A stretch of DNA of 64,000 nucleotides, taken from contig CBFFRP010000164.1 in NCBI GenBank assembly GCA_965644295.1, positions 1-64,000 of the forward strand. The letters are read 5' to 3'. The position numbers were made by a program, and so were the translations under genes. Position 1 is the stretch's first letter. Each line of letters starts with the position of its first letter. Below are positions 10,698 through 22,200 of the stretch, one piece after another. Source of the DNA: Paraphysomonas bandaiensis. Taxonomy: Eukaryota > Chrysophyceae. Under the pieces are notes generated by a model. That model did not search any database and was not told the DNA's origin. It saw only the letters and a list, made by a program, of their open reading frames with translations.

Positions 10698-13600
10698 ATG
10701 AGCACGAATTGGGTTTGTCCTATATGTCAAACTTCTTGCTCTGGACATAACTGCAGCACGTGTCACCTCAATCATAACGTGGTACAATTTTCAACGACCA
10801 GTGAATGCACTACTGTACTCGATACTGCAGAATCTATTTTTATGAAGTGTGTATGGTATCATACATCTTCACCACACGCATCAGATGAACTTCCGTTAAA
10901 TATGAATGAACTCTCTATTAAAATCCAGGAGTTTATTCAATCTACTGAGGTTTCCACTCTTAATGAATCGAACTGGAAGATCAGAGATGCTCTTTATGAC
11001 ACTTTACGATCAGCGTTACGTGGAAAAAAACATATTTCACTGCTTCAAACGGACATGGACCGTAATTCCATCTCACTTTATGCTGTATTTGTAGCCAGAG
11101 TCAGAAACCGATTAGAACGTGAGGCTGATATCCATCAGGATGATTCACTTCCAGTCGTCGATAAACCTGTAATCCCAGCTGAAGAAACTTGGCCGTGTCC
11201 AATATGCAAACGCTTAATAGCTAAATGTGAATCCTCATGCTCGACCTGTGATGTACGTCAAGATGTGATTGATATGGCCACTATCGGTACGGCAGCCCCA
11301 TTACTGGAGTCAGTTGAGAGTGTATTTATGAAGTGCGTTGACCACTATGAAAGCAGTAGTGAGAATAATACTCTGGCTCATAGTGAGCTAGTTGCTAAAG
11401 TGGAAGACGTGCTATCGTCGGCTGACATGGTTTGTGTTATTGCTGCAAACTGGCATATAAAGGATTTGGTGGCTCATTTACTGAGATCTATTCTCGGAAA
11501 TGAGAAACAGATAACCTTCAGCTCGCACATACTTGAATGGATCGATGTAAATTCCACTGCCTTATTTACAATACTGGTTGACAGAATTAACGAGAAATTG
11601 GAAAATAGAAGTCTGAGTGCTAGATATTCTGTGCAGCGGCCCCTCGTTTTCACGGAATCTTGGTGCTGCCCATGCTGTGGCGATGTAAATGCTATTTCAA
11701 CTCAGGAGTGTCCCGCGTGTGCCGTGCACAAAAAAGTGATATCTATTTGTAAAGCAGGCAATGTTGCTATTGTAATTCACGCTGCGTACAGTCTCTTTAT
11801 GGCATGCGTCGATTTCCTCGAGGGAGAAGGATGCGATGATGCACGTCGATTGGAACTCACTGAAACTGGAGAAGCCCTCCTTTCGTCAGAAGATATGACC
11901 ACGGCAGTACAGTCCGGATGGAATATTAAAGATTCAATAGCGCATTTATTACGGTCTATTATCTCCGGCATAAAGCATGTAACTGTAAATTCATCGATAA
12001 TGATGGATAAAAATTCCACTGCTCTGTATATGTTACTAGTCGATAGAATAAATGAAAATTTGAACAACCGAAAGCTTCAGAGTATATATAGTGTTGAGCG
12101 TCCTGTGGTATACCGGTTAGAGATCGGTGACACTTGGGCGTGCCCTAACTGTTCCATGTCCGCGATTCCTTCCGACACGAATAATTGTCCGGCTTGCAAC
12201 ACATGCCAAAACGTTCTGAGTATGTCGACGACGGGGCAAGCAGCCCCAGTGCTAAGGTCTGCTGAGAAAATGTTCATGGAATGCATTGACTTTCAGGAAA
12301 ATTGTGCCCTTAGTAGTGTTGAAAAAGCGCTGAAGCTTGATGAGCTGACAGCTAAAGTGGAGACGTTATTGCTATCCCCGGAAATGGCGTCCACAGTAGA
12401 GTCCAATTGGCTCATCAAGGACGCTGTGGCACACTTACTAAGGAGCGCACTCGAAGGTACCAAAAATATCAGCTTCACTTCGTCTTCATGGATGGATTTG
12501 AATTCCACTGCTCTATATAAAATACTTGCAACGAGAATAAATTGTTCCCTGGATCGGAGTAACCTAAGTGGAAGTTATGTTGTCGAATGTCCTGACACTC
12601 CTTCCATGACTTGGACCTGTCCTGGGTGTAAATCGGACATCCCAAATGCCACAGCTGCTTGTGGTAAGTGCAATGTACAGAAGAGAGTGGTGTCGATATC
12701 TTGTAGCGGTCAAGTTTCTCCTTTATTGCAGTCAGCAGAAAGTGTTTTTTTATCTTGTGTGGAGAGTCAGAATAGCGACGAGGCACAATTCAACTGTGAT
12801 GTATTGGCAGCTCAAATCGAGAATATTTTAACATCTGAGCTCATGAATGATCTACTTGAAGCCGGTTGGCACGTGCAGGGTGCTTTTGCACATGTACTGC
12901 GCTCCGCACTCAAGGGAGAAAAATTGATTGAGCTCGATCCCACGACATGGGCTGATGAAGACGACTATTGGTTGACAACGATATTTGTTGATCGCATTGA
13001 ATGCAGACTTAAAGCATCACAGGATAATGCCTCCTTGTCTCAATACCGGTTTAATATCCCACCTGTGGGGCAGCTCCGTTGGGCATGCCCACTCTGCTGT
13101 GCTAGAGTCTCGCTACAAGTCGAAAAATGTGAGTGCGGTGTCGACAAGAAGGTCACAATCATTGCACGTCTAAAGCGTAACACTGATCTTTTCAATCGGG
13201 CCAAACATATTATACGAAGTATAAAAAGCATATACTCTTCAGAAGAGGATTTCAGCGTGTTGACAGATAGTATAGAGTCATTTTTAAATAGTTCCGAGAT
13301 GTGGGACCTAGAATCTAGAAATTTTCATTTACGGGATATATTCATTGTCTTATTTCATCGGCTAATGAATAGGATGACAACTTCGATTGATTTCGATACT
13401 GGTGCAGCGGATATCAATTCACGTGCTCTATATGGAACGTTCATTCGTTGGTTTCAATCAGAGTGTGACAGGGAAGGTATTGAGCTGCATAAAGCACTCC
13501 AGATGCCTTGCGAAGAGGCTTATGTTGATTTGTCGAAACAACAATTTCCTGTTCCTACGAATGCCATGAACTTACTCCTTCGAAGCAAGACATTGATTCT

Positions 13601-15788
13601 ATGTATAGCGAAGGATATCGTGGGTAATGATGATATGTCTGAAGGAAAGGAACATAGAGAAGGCATTGATATGATAGTTGAGAAATTACAGAACAGCGGG
13701 TGGTGCATTCGGGACGCCGTGCAGCTCATGCGTTTTCAGGTTCGAGACTTGGACAATCTGACGAATCAGTGCGATCAAAGCTCGAAGGCTGTTATTGAGG
13801 CTATATATCGTTTCGTTTTATGCGCAGATAGTTTTAAAAAAGAATCTGAGGTACCATTTTCGCGCCCCAAGTGTTCTACGGGCTCAGATGACGAGAGCGA
13901 GGAAGATATGCTTCGACGAGCCATTGCAGAAAGTCTAAAGGTTCAACCTGACACTGAAACGACGACAAATGAAACTCTGAATCCAATCAATACCACAGCC
14001 GAAGTTCTTCAGTGTCTTGTTAGTGAAGCCCATTCATATGACGAGACCGAGGAAGATATGCTTCGACAAGCCATTGCAGAAAGTCTAAAGGATCAACCTG
14101 GCATTAGTTCTGTAACAGAGAGTATTGCAACTCCGAATTCAGCCCATACGACAGTCGAAGATCTTCCGAGTACGACGGAAGCTACCGATATGGATGATTT
14201 ATATGTCACCGTTGAGTGTCGTCATCAGAAGATAATGTCCCAGCCGTCGATATCAAGACAGTCATCCGGGCAAGATGTTCCTAAGTTTAAATGGGAAGAT
14301 ATTGAAAGCATTGTTTGTGACAAGAATTTGGGAGAGGGATCGTATGGCATAGTCGTGGAGGGTACTTGGAAGAAACACACGATCGCTATTAAAGTTCTCA
14401 GACAGGTTGAAGGTGTGTCGTATGATCAGTGTGTTGAAGTTGCGATGAAAGAGGTCGACATCATCATGTTTGCTCAGCGAAATATTGTAAACAAGAATTC
14501 AATCATCTGCGTTCATGGAATCGTCGAAGGTGAGATTCCGGACTCCCTTTGTCATCTTAGATCTATGACAATGAAAAGTAAAGCTGTTGGTATAATGATG
14601 CGAAAGGAGAAACAGTCTTTAGATTCCCTGCTTCATAGTTGCGAAGCGCCAAGGATGGATTTTCCATTTCTTGTGTATTTATTGAAAATTATATGCGATG
14701 TCATGATGGAGTTGCATGAGGTGTGTGTTGTCCATGGGGACTTGAAGCCGAAAAATATTCTTGTGACACATTACAATCCACCTGAGATACGACTAATAGA
14801 TTTCGGCAACGCCGACGTAAAAGTGGAGGATATGCAGCTGTCAGCAACTATGAATTTTACTGCTAATAAACATGGAACACGCGTTTATTCTGCGCCGGAG
14901 ATGCTGAATCCACGTCGTATCGCGAAAGCTTCTCGTGTGACTGATGTTTATGCATTTGGAATTATCATGTGGGAAGTTCTATCACGCCAGAAACCGGCGA
15001 ATCACATTGATTGCAAGGGCAATACTTTTGAATATGCAGTTGCGAGTGGGGCAAGGCCATCCTTGTGTGAATTGCATGATAGTACGCCTCAATCACTGGT
15101 TGATTTGTTGACCGCATGCTGGCATTTCGATGCCAATAAACGACCATCATTTCAAGAAATATTCGCCGTGTTGAGTCACTATCATAATGTACTGATGGGA
15201 TGCAAGTTTGACATTTTCTTTTCTCATGCCTATTCTTCTAAAGCCTTCTTGTCCCACGTATATTGCTACCTTTCCAAGATAGGTTTTAGGTAAGTGTTTC
15301 AGTTCCGGTGGAGTGTAATGTGACTTTTCTGTGATCTAGGGTATGGTACGATGAGAACGAAATGGTATATATTGGCAAACATGTAGTATTAAAGTGTACT
15401 AATATTTAATTTATAGGGATACAATTTGGAACGATCAATGGTAGAAGGGATTCAAAATAGTACAGTATTTATGGCATGTATCAACCGCACTTACCAGTGC
15501 AGAGAATTCTGTAGGAAAGAGCTCCAATGGGCGCTAGATTATAAGAAACCGATTGTGGTATTAGTCACGGAGGAGGACCCATCTACATGGGCTAACAGCG
15601 AAATTATGTCAAGCTGTCGGCTGATTGACAGACTCTACGTTGATCTATCAAGCCTCGCAACAAAGTATGAATGGGAAAATATGAGGGAAGAAGTTGACCA
15701 AGATGCGAAAAGAAGTTTACGTCAAAAGCTGGGTAAACTTATTTTGATACTTAAAGAACTTAATTGCCACGCATCGCTGTTACCGTAG
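10698..15788 (+). CDS. Six zinc-ribbon modules, two UIMs, TKL-like kinase and TIR domain in one protein
   Basis: Three exons: 10698-15289, 15340-15364, 15417-15788, about 1662 residues. The joins restore a continuous TIR (GFRVWYDENEMGYNLERSM). Six modules of about 157 residues each begin with WxCPxC...CxxC (residues near 6, 164, 321, 478, 638, 795; RanBP2-like but lacking its Asn) followed by a helical part with VFMKCVD- and HLLRS-type motifs. Two UIM-like motifs follow (EEDMLRRAIAESLK, EEDMLRQAIAESLK, near 1067 and 1117). The kinase (about 1200-1495) has GEGSYG, AIKVL, HGDLKPKNIL, DFG, APE and DVYAFGIIMWEVL, all catalytic residues kept. The TIR (1503-1660) starts FDIFFSHAYSS and keeps the Glu of CRKELQWAL, the position of the NADase Glu in SARM1/plant TIRs. 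No signal peptide or membrane segment. Role inferred: cytosolic ubiquitin-sensing danger or immune signalling. Domain calls are good; function is unproven. Confidence 0.85.
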
Positions 15789-16523
15789 TAGTGATATTCA
15801 TAATTCGTGGTATAGTGAAACTGTACGTCATTGTTCATCTGTCCTTCAGCCAGTGATTATTTTCATTATTATTAATTTTATATTCTTGTGTATACAGAAC
15901 TATTTTATATGACACTGAACTACAACACTTTGTTAGTTTAACTTGCCACAATAAACGTTAATGGGCACAATTCGTCATTGTGTGTGTCGTAAGGTAGGAA
16001 CTCAGGAAGTTATAATGCAGATTAAGCTTAGAAATAGTAAGAAGAATCAGGCTTGCGTAGCAATTAATTGGCTTTCAATTTATTGGCATTAATTGCCAAC
16101 TAATTGGATTACCAATTAAATTAATTGGTTTTAGAAGTGATAATTTCAATTATTATTATTCGTAATTGTTGCCAATTAAATTAATTGGTTTTAGAAGTGA
16201 TAATTTCAATAATTATTATTGGTAATTGTTACCAATTAAATTAATTGGTTTTAGAAGTGATAATTTTAATTATTATTGGTAATTGCTGCCAATTAATAGG
16301 CTTCTGAAGATATGTAGTTATCCCCATTCTGTCTCAAAAAAAGCTTTTTTTTGACCTGATTTGGGCTCAACAGAACGCTCATATTAGCACCGGGCTAATA
16401 TAGACATTCAACTTCAATATTCGGTTCGAACAGAACATATCGTTTATTGAATACGATATTGACAGTTATTTAAAAAAAAATTTAAACCGACTTTATCATT
16501 ACATTACTCAATTTAGGAAGATA
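15789..16523. other. Intergenic spacer with tandem repeat, leading into the recombinase element
   Basis: No gene was seen. Contains the 60-bp tandem array (16111-16290). Between 16320 and 16523, just before the recombinase start, is a T/A-run palindrome (aaaaaaagcttttttt) and a lone tRNA B-box-like ggttcgaac without tRNA structure. The left end of the Crypton-like element probably falls here. Confidence 0.4.
16111..16290. repeat. 60-bp tandem repeat, three copies
   Basis: Units start near 16111, 16171 and 16231 and share accaattaaattaattggtt followed by ttagaagtgataatttcaat. The third degrades at its end. Each contains the self-complementary ccaattaaattaattgg. Just upstream (16060-16110) are shorter caattaattgg-type runs. 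Confidence 0.85.
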
Positions 16524-17355
16524 ATGAATAAACTTTCAGCCGCAGATATCCAAACACTCCGAGAAATATTTGGCTCGTCGTCTGATGAAGAAGACCACGA
16601 TGACGTCAATGCAAGGGATCTCACTTCTAACTCAGGACTTCGCAGAAATACGTCCAGCGTTTTGATGGAGAGTTCAAATTCCAAAGCCGATGCTGAAGGT
16701 GATTTGGAGCAGTGGCACTCATTCCTTTCAGGGTTTGGGTTACGGCGAGCCTGCATCGACAAGTTCTTTTCTTGGCGTGCCTCATACGATACAGTGAACA
16801 CATCACTTTTTATGTCCCTTTTGAAGTATTTTGACTTTCAGAGAGAACAACTGAATAATGATAACCAACGTATGTATGCACCAACAACAATGCAATTTTT
16901 TCAAGATATTGGGCTTTTACGGGACGTGGAGATCTGAAAATGTTGTGCCCACTTCTTGAAACTAATCTGAGTAAGTGGGAAAAGACATATAAAGTTAAAA
17001 AGGCCTATACATTTGAAAAAGAACATCTCGGTAAGCAATAGCTAAAAAGCTTAAACTTTGACAGTATATTTTGTAGCACAATATTTGCGTCTGCCTGATA
17101 CTGAAATTCGTTCTCCTCGCAAGGCATATATTTGCGTTGGAAGTGCACTTGTGGCGCACGCAGTAACTTGCATCAATTTCAATTTGAGGACATTGAATTA
17201 TGATATTCTGCAGCCCGAAGAAGTCACTGCTACCATGTCACAGGGAATCCAATGAAACAGCAACACAGACCGTACTTGGCAAATAATATCTGGGACGCTT
17301 GAAATTAAAACTCTTGATAATTATATTGCTGCCTTTCCACCTGAATTACAAACAG
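16524..17355 (+). pseudogene. Crypton-like tyrosine recombinase, N-terminal and middle part (split gene)
   Basis: The first exon encodes an acidic Ser/Asp-rich head and a core-binding-like region (EQWHSFLSGFGLRRACIDKF). At about 16934 the frame shifts and continues LKMLCPLLETNLSKWEKTYK then KKAYTFEKEHL, the SAM-like N-domain typical of Crypton/DIRS-type recombinases. A 34-bp intron (17031-17064) leads to AQYLRLPDTEIRSPRKAYI, which matches the conserved LRLPDTExxxxRKA block. An in-frame TGA at 17253 interrupts it before the final readable part (TLDNYIAAFPPELQTG), ending at a donor-like site at 17356. The catalytic HxxR...Y half is missing here and is found 10 kb away at 27547-27906. One frameshift and one stop make this copy probably inactive. 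Confidence 0.7.
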
Positions 17356-17389
17356 GTATGTACTCTCAACAACCTCAATATAGTATTAT

Positions 17390-18088
17390 GGACAATACCA
17401 CGCATCCTAGTGACAGTAACAATTTCGTCACCAGGAGAATACGCGATAGAGGAGTTACCATCATCATCAGACGATGATGACTCCACCTCTTGCGCTGATT
17501 ATACAGATATAAACATGTCATAATAATATAATATCTACAACACAACAACATACCAGAGATTGATTACTATCGTCTGAGTCATTGACGATTATATCACCAC
17601 AATCCCAGCCCTCCTCCCTCCTCCTGGCATCAAGCCTCGCCTTCTTTGCACGTGCTTCTCTCTTCTTTCAACATTTGTCTTCTTCCTCGCCGCACGCTGC
17701 TCTTCTCTGCCGGGGTATACATTGGGCAAGACTCCGACCATATCGGTAGGTGTGTAGAACCATCACAATTCCGGACGACAACTCGTGGAGGTATCTTCCT
17801 TGCGTCGGAAGTTTTGTTCTCGTTGTGTAGAACACAAGCCGTAGCCTTGACCCTCCTAATTCCGTCTGCATGGGATCCACATAGCCCTCCGCGTACTCCT
17901 CTATGTCTGCATTCCACTTCAAAATCGGACACTCCAGTCCCACTGAATAGGACATCTCTTAGTGGAATAAATATTCCACCAATTTTGGTGACAAAATCTT
18001 GAGCACTATTACTCTTGGGAGAAATCTCCAGCCACTCTTTCCATTGCTCGGCCACCTTCGGCTTATGCGTTGAATATTGTTCTATCAT
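17390..18088 (-). pseudogene. Cargo gene A, left copy (5' part of a Tudor/SH3-like protein gene)
   Basis: Minus-strand coding starts near 18088 (WKEWLEISPKSNSAQDFVTK, IGGIFIPLRDVLFS), shifts frame near 17955 to continue VGLECPILKWNADIEEYAEG, has an in-frame TGA at 17668-17670, continues with basic KKREARAKKARLDARRREE and acidic IIVNDSDDSNQSL, and crosses an intron to SSSSDDD and SPGDEIVTVTRMRG. Homology to the copy at 26993-27427 ends at about 17390, where the SH3/Tudor-like part should begin. So the left copy has the 5' exons but lacks the 3' end. It faces gene B divergently. Confidence 0.55.
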
Positions 18089-18130
18089 TTTCTTGCACAG
18101 AGCTCTGAAGTTAACTCAAAAGATCCAGCT

Positions 18131-19570
18131 ATGAAGGGGGCTGGGGAAAAGTCACCGCTTGGAAGATTCTTCAAGAAGTTCAAGGGCTTCTCACTAGGGA
18201 GAGGATAACTCTGCACTTCACAAAGTTGAGCAACGAGGCCACAGAGAGACTGCTGGTTAGTGTCCTCGACAATTTCGATGTATTCCTCTGATGTATGCCC
18301 GATATGATGTCGTTTAGGAGTGATCCTGACAACACCCCACTTAAATTGTACATTGACTTAGAGGTCCATGATAAGTGCGGGTCACTATATAACTATATCG
18401 TATTGTCTGCTCATTTCAACACGAGGTTGGATAGGTTGGCCATAGGTCGTGCCGTCGTCGAAGACAGGAGAGGCCAGAGGTTTTATGTGGGATGCTTACT
18501 CCGGACCAAGTGCGTCTACCCACTGTACGACATCATGCTGCTACCGTTAGCAGATGGCACAATGGAACAGTGGTTCCGCTTACCAGGGATCACGAAGTGC
18601 AGGAGTGATTACCTATATATTCCTCTGGAGTTTGAGGACCACGATAGAGTGATATCTTCCTTGAGCCATTGGTTTAAAGTCCAAGGCTTTACCTATGATC
18701 CGGAAAGAGGATCTAACCAGGATGATTCGGGGTCGCTAGTTTTTGAACCGGATGACTTGAACCTGGAACCCTCTAGGATTAATAAACGAAAGGGGGCTGG
18801 CCGGAGAACCAACAAGGCCTCTGCACGCAACAGTTTAGTGGTGCCGAAGAAGGTGGGTGTAAGCTGCAAGAAGGCCCGTGCCACGAAGAAAGCGCAGGAA
18901 CTGACCGAGAAGATTACTTCCAAGAAACCCAAGCGGAGTAAAAAGTCGTGAAAAATGTCTGCTTTTATGCTTCTGATGTATTATTTAACTTTTCACTTCT
19001 TGTGCAGGGGCACCACCATCGTGAAGAAGTAATCACGATTGAGGATATGGGTATTTCTCCTCCACCCTCTCTCCCATCCACCAGCAGAATGGGGGTATTC
19101 CTCACCCACCCCCTCCCCTCCACCAGGATGCTGTCGTTAAAGAGTTGATGCAGCAACTGAAAGAGTCCCAGGCTATGAATAAGGAGATGAGAGACGAGAT
19201 GATGAAGCAGATCGTATCAAGCAAAGAAGTGGCTCCCTCACCTGTACAGCAGGACCGTCCTGCTCATCAGCCTGCTTCTATTGTTGGTGCTTCCGAACCG
19301 CCTGTACCTCCTACCATCCCCGTCGTGCCATGCACTACTTCTCTTGGTGCATGTGGCGTTACTGGGGGGCCACTTGTACCTCACGCTGTTCGTTTTGATG
19401 CAACAAGTTCTCTCATGTAATACTCAGATCTTTATTATACTAATACTGTTCGTTTTGACAATGATCATTATTCTTATATGTTTATGTTAGCAATTCAAGA
19501 TCAAAGCGAACGACTGCATCGACTGCATGATGCTGAGAAGAAGAATGTCTTGTATGAGAACTTAGTATAA
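18131..19570 (+). pseudogene. Cargo gene B, left copy (basic nuclear-type protein)
   Basis: The largest intact piece is 18295-18951 (PDNTPLKLYIDLEVHDKCGS, TMEQWFRLPGI, YIPLEFEDHDRVISSLSHWF, then a Lys/Arg-rich tail KKPKRSKKS). Reading can be followed upstream to the ATG at 18131 with one frameshift and an in-frame TGA at 18289. An intron (donor near 18946, acceptor at 19011) leads to a second exon (EVITIED..., MQQLKESQAMNKEMRDEM, SEPPVPPTIP). In this copy that exon is frameshifted relative to the right copy at 25955-26464. The long helix with Gln/Glu and the basic tail suggest a DNA- or chromatin-associated protein. I recognise no family. Confidence 0.55.
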
Positions 19571-19572
19571 TA

Positions 19573-20336
19573 TTGCAGAATTATTTCAAATGAAATATCT
19601 TTTATGATGAATCGTAATTAATTTATGGATATTGTCTGCAATTTATTACTTCTTCATGTATGTGTTGTCTGTGTATAATATATAGTAGTTACTTTGATGT
19701 GAGATATTACAGTAGATTTATATATGAAAAGTAACTATATGAAACAATATTTTAGTAAAATATTTTAAAAATATATATAATTGAAAATATACAACAACTA
19801 TATTGTAATTAACATTAACCCTAGTCTTCAAATAAGTACTTATATGACACTTTTCCAAACCTGTGGTGAAATCGCTTTACCAGGTTTCACGATCATATCG
19901 ACTTTTAGTGTTACTATATATATGTCCAGGTCAATTTTTTCGAAAGTTTATATGTGACACGTTACGATAAACTTGTAGCAACTCAATCTGTCATTGGAAA
20001 AAATGTAACTTCAAACTTCGGGAAGAATATTGCCCGAGACTTAAAGTCGGTGTGATCATGAAACCTGGTAAAGTGATTTCACCAGGTTTCATATATGGAA
20101 AAGTTTCATATAAGTGCTTATTTGAAGTCTGTATTAATATTAGTTATAACTTAGTTGTTGTATATTATCAATTATATATATTATTTTAAAAATATTTTAC
20201 TAAAATACTGTATTATATTGTTACTTCTCATATAAATCTACTGTATTACTACTTATGAAAATCTCACATCAACGTAACACTACTATATATATATTATGCA
20301 CAGACAACACATACACGAAGTAATAAAATGCAGACA
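19573..20336. repeat. Imperfect palindrome at the centre of the inverted duplication
   Basis: The left arm (about 19575-19918) and right arm (about 20040-20336) are diverged reverse complements around a spacer of about 120 bp. Examples: catgtatgtgttgtctgtg / cacagacaacacatacacg, and ccaggtttcacgatcatatcgac / gtcggtgtgatcatgaaacc. Beyond 20336 the right arm is interrupted by the LTR element and resumes at 25910 with sequence that is the reverse complement of 19570-19640. Confidence 0.8.
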
Positions 20337-20723
20337 TGTAATCTTTCTGATGAGAAAGACCGTGTTTACAACGTTTTATATGAATTTAAAGTGCTTCCCA
20401 AACCGAGAATACACTGTCCAGAACACCAAACCGGTGAAACTGCCTCCTAACACAAGCAAACCGCGAGTATAGAATGAATTAAATTACGTTAAAACGTGTA
20501 AAGAAAAAGTGAAAACATACAACACTCTATCTTGCTGTGAATCATCTACAGTTTACAGTATCATACTTGTACATATACGGGACTTATATCCCTTCAAGAA
20601 TACAGTAACCGCAATGTATACTAAATAAACTGAAAATGAAAGTACAACAGCATGCTACCTAGAGTACCGCAGTATAACACCGTATAACTCCACGTATAAC
20701 AGTAACTACAGGTATGCGTGACA
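20337..20723 (-). repeat. 3' LTR
   Basis: 387 bp, TG...CA. It matches 25523-25909 at every position I compared. The purine-rich tract lies immediately inside it on the minus strand. Confidence 0.9.
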
Positions 20724-20740
20724 CTACCCCTTCTCCCTCC
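20724..20740 (-). other. Polypurine tract of the LTR element
   Basis: The minus strand reads ggagggagaaggggtag directly before the 3' LTR, the expected place and composition for plus-strand priming. Confidence 0.7.
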
Positions 20741-20976
20741 AGCTAGAGAAAAGAAATAGGAATACATATCTGGGATAAATAGAAATAATACTTGTATCAG
20801 CCAATAAAGCGTCATTCCAAGCATTAGCAAATAAAAATCCAATTCATGAAATAAAAGTAATAAACATACGTAGAGCAATATTATGATAATAAGTATGAAT
20901 AATAGTATGAATGTTATAATATATATATGTGATATAAGCATGAGATATTAAATAAATAAATAAAAGTAATCAACAA

Positions 20977-22200
20977 TTAGAGGAGAATATTAGGATATTG
21001 TTGGCAGAATGCAGCATCCACCAATACCATAGTAGAAGGATCAAATTCCGTGACTCGACCATAGCAGTGAACGTCATAGGCACTCCATTCATATGTAGAT
21101 TGAAACAACGGGCAATAGAGGTCTATACGTAACTGGCGACGGCCAGCCCACCGCACATAAGAACATTCGACAACATACATCGTTGTATAACAATTCGGCA
21201 GATTAAGTTCATCATAGAAATCTGAACCCCATGCACGCAAATCTACATAAATTGTTTGACCAGGTGACACCCCTTCAATAGGAATACGTTTCAAACGTGC
21301 ACGTTCAGATTTTGCCATAGCAGCAGAAAACAACAGAGGGAACAATTGAGGTTTCTGCTCACAGAACGACTGAAATTGCGAGGTGGAAGCGATATCCTGT
21401 GACCATGGAAGCCATAATAACGAACCATCCTCAAACTGAACTTGGAATTCCATTCGAGAACGAACCTCCGGATCTCCTCGGTATGCAATCACAGCAACCA
21501 CAGTATACTGGTTAAAATCAATTTGCGCAACACGATATGCCTGCTCGGGCGTACCAAAGAACGGTTTGAGCCATGACATGTGCAGCACAACTTCAAAACG
21601 CATCACAACATGCATGCATGTGACATCAGCCTTATACGTGGAAACCACTTCGTAAGGACCTTTGAAACGAGGGTACAATTTGCTGGGCTTGTGTTGAGTT
21701 GGATCCAGCCGCAACAAAACTAAATCACCAGGCTGATATTCGTTCAAAGTATGTGCAGGCGTGGCAGACTTGCGCTTGTCTTGGATCTTGCGCTGAACAT
21801 CCATGGCAACCGCTCGAATCTTCTGTAAGTTCTCATTCAAAATAGACACATAACCCGCAGCAGAAGATTCATCCATAGTTAGTTCACCCAAACGAAAATA
21901 TGGAATATCAACGGTACCAAACACATATTGAAAAGGAGAGAGTCCAGTCTCACTACTGACTTCATCATTCAAAATGAACTGAATCAACATGTAACACTCA
22001 ATATCCCCCCATGAATCTTGCAACCTCTCATCGTGGACTAAACCCTGTAGAAATCGCAACAGCTCTCGATGAGATCGCTCGACCATGTTGGACTCATGAC
22101 GATTAGTTAATGACCCTCGAAATCGAACTTCAAACCACTTCAATAGAAACTCCTCATAGAACTCAGCACTCACGAAAACCAATAATAGCAGTAGATTCAA
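20977..22200 (-). CDS. LTR-element integrase C-terminal fragment with GPY/F and chromodomain-like modules
   Basis: 407 codons; the first 20 or so are probably not native. NMVERSHRELLRFLQ is the catalytic-Glu helix of a retroviral-type integrase, and SSETGLSPFQYVFG is the block that follows it. The first two catalytic Asp residues are missing, so it cannot be a complete integrase. Next comes a GPY/F-like module (GDLVLLRLD, LYPRFKGPYEVVSTYKADV), then a chromodomain-like stretch (MEFQVQFEDGSLLWLPWSQD) and about 110 residues of unknown function. Relatively GC-rich compared with the adjacent filler. Possibly kept as a targeting or packaging protein. Confidence 0.75.
   Translation of the reverse strand: MNLLLLLVFVSAEFYEEFLLKWFEVRFRGSLTNRHESNMVERSHRELLRFLQGLVHDERLQDSWGDIECYMLIQFILNDEVSSETGLSPFQYVFGTVDIPYFRLGELTMDESSAAGYVSILNENLQKIRAVAMDVQRKIQDKRKSATPAHTLNEYQPGDLVLLRLDPTQHKPSKLYPRFKGPYEVVSTYKADVTCMHVVMRFEVVLHMSWLKPFFGTPEQAYRVAQIDFNQYTVVAVIAYRGDPEVRSRMEFQVQFEDGSLLWLPWSQDIASTSQFQSFCEQKPQLFPLLFSAAMAKSERARLKRIPIEGVSPGQTIYVDLRAWGSDFYDELNLPNCYTTMYVVECSYVRWAGRRQLRIDLYCPLFQSTYEWSAYDVHCYGRVTEFDPSTMVLVDAAFCQQYPNILL

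Noticed and set aside
16415-16432. tRNA B-box-like ggttcgaac
   Set aside because: No A box at the right distance and no acceptor stem; not a tRNA or a clear SINE.
17646-18002. 118-codon plus-strand ORF over cargo gene A
   Set aside because: Shadow of the minus-strand cargo gene, whose homologous copy supports the opposite strand.
17253-18291. In-frame TGA codons in the recombinase (17253), cargo A (17668) and cargo B (18289), suggesting TGA recoding
   Set aside because: Two clean genes here (53645-54775 and the SOD-like gene) end in TGA, and other relics also contain TAG stops and frameshifts. Ordinary decay of mobile-element genes explains it.
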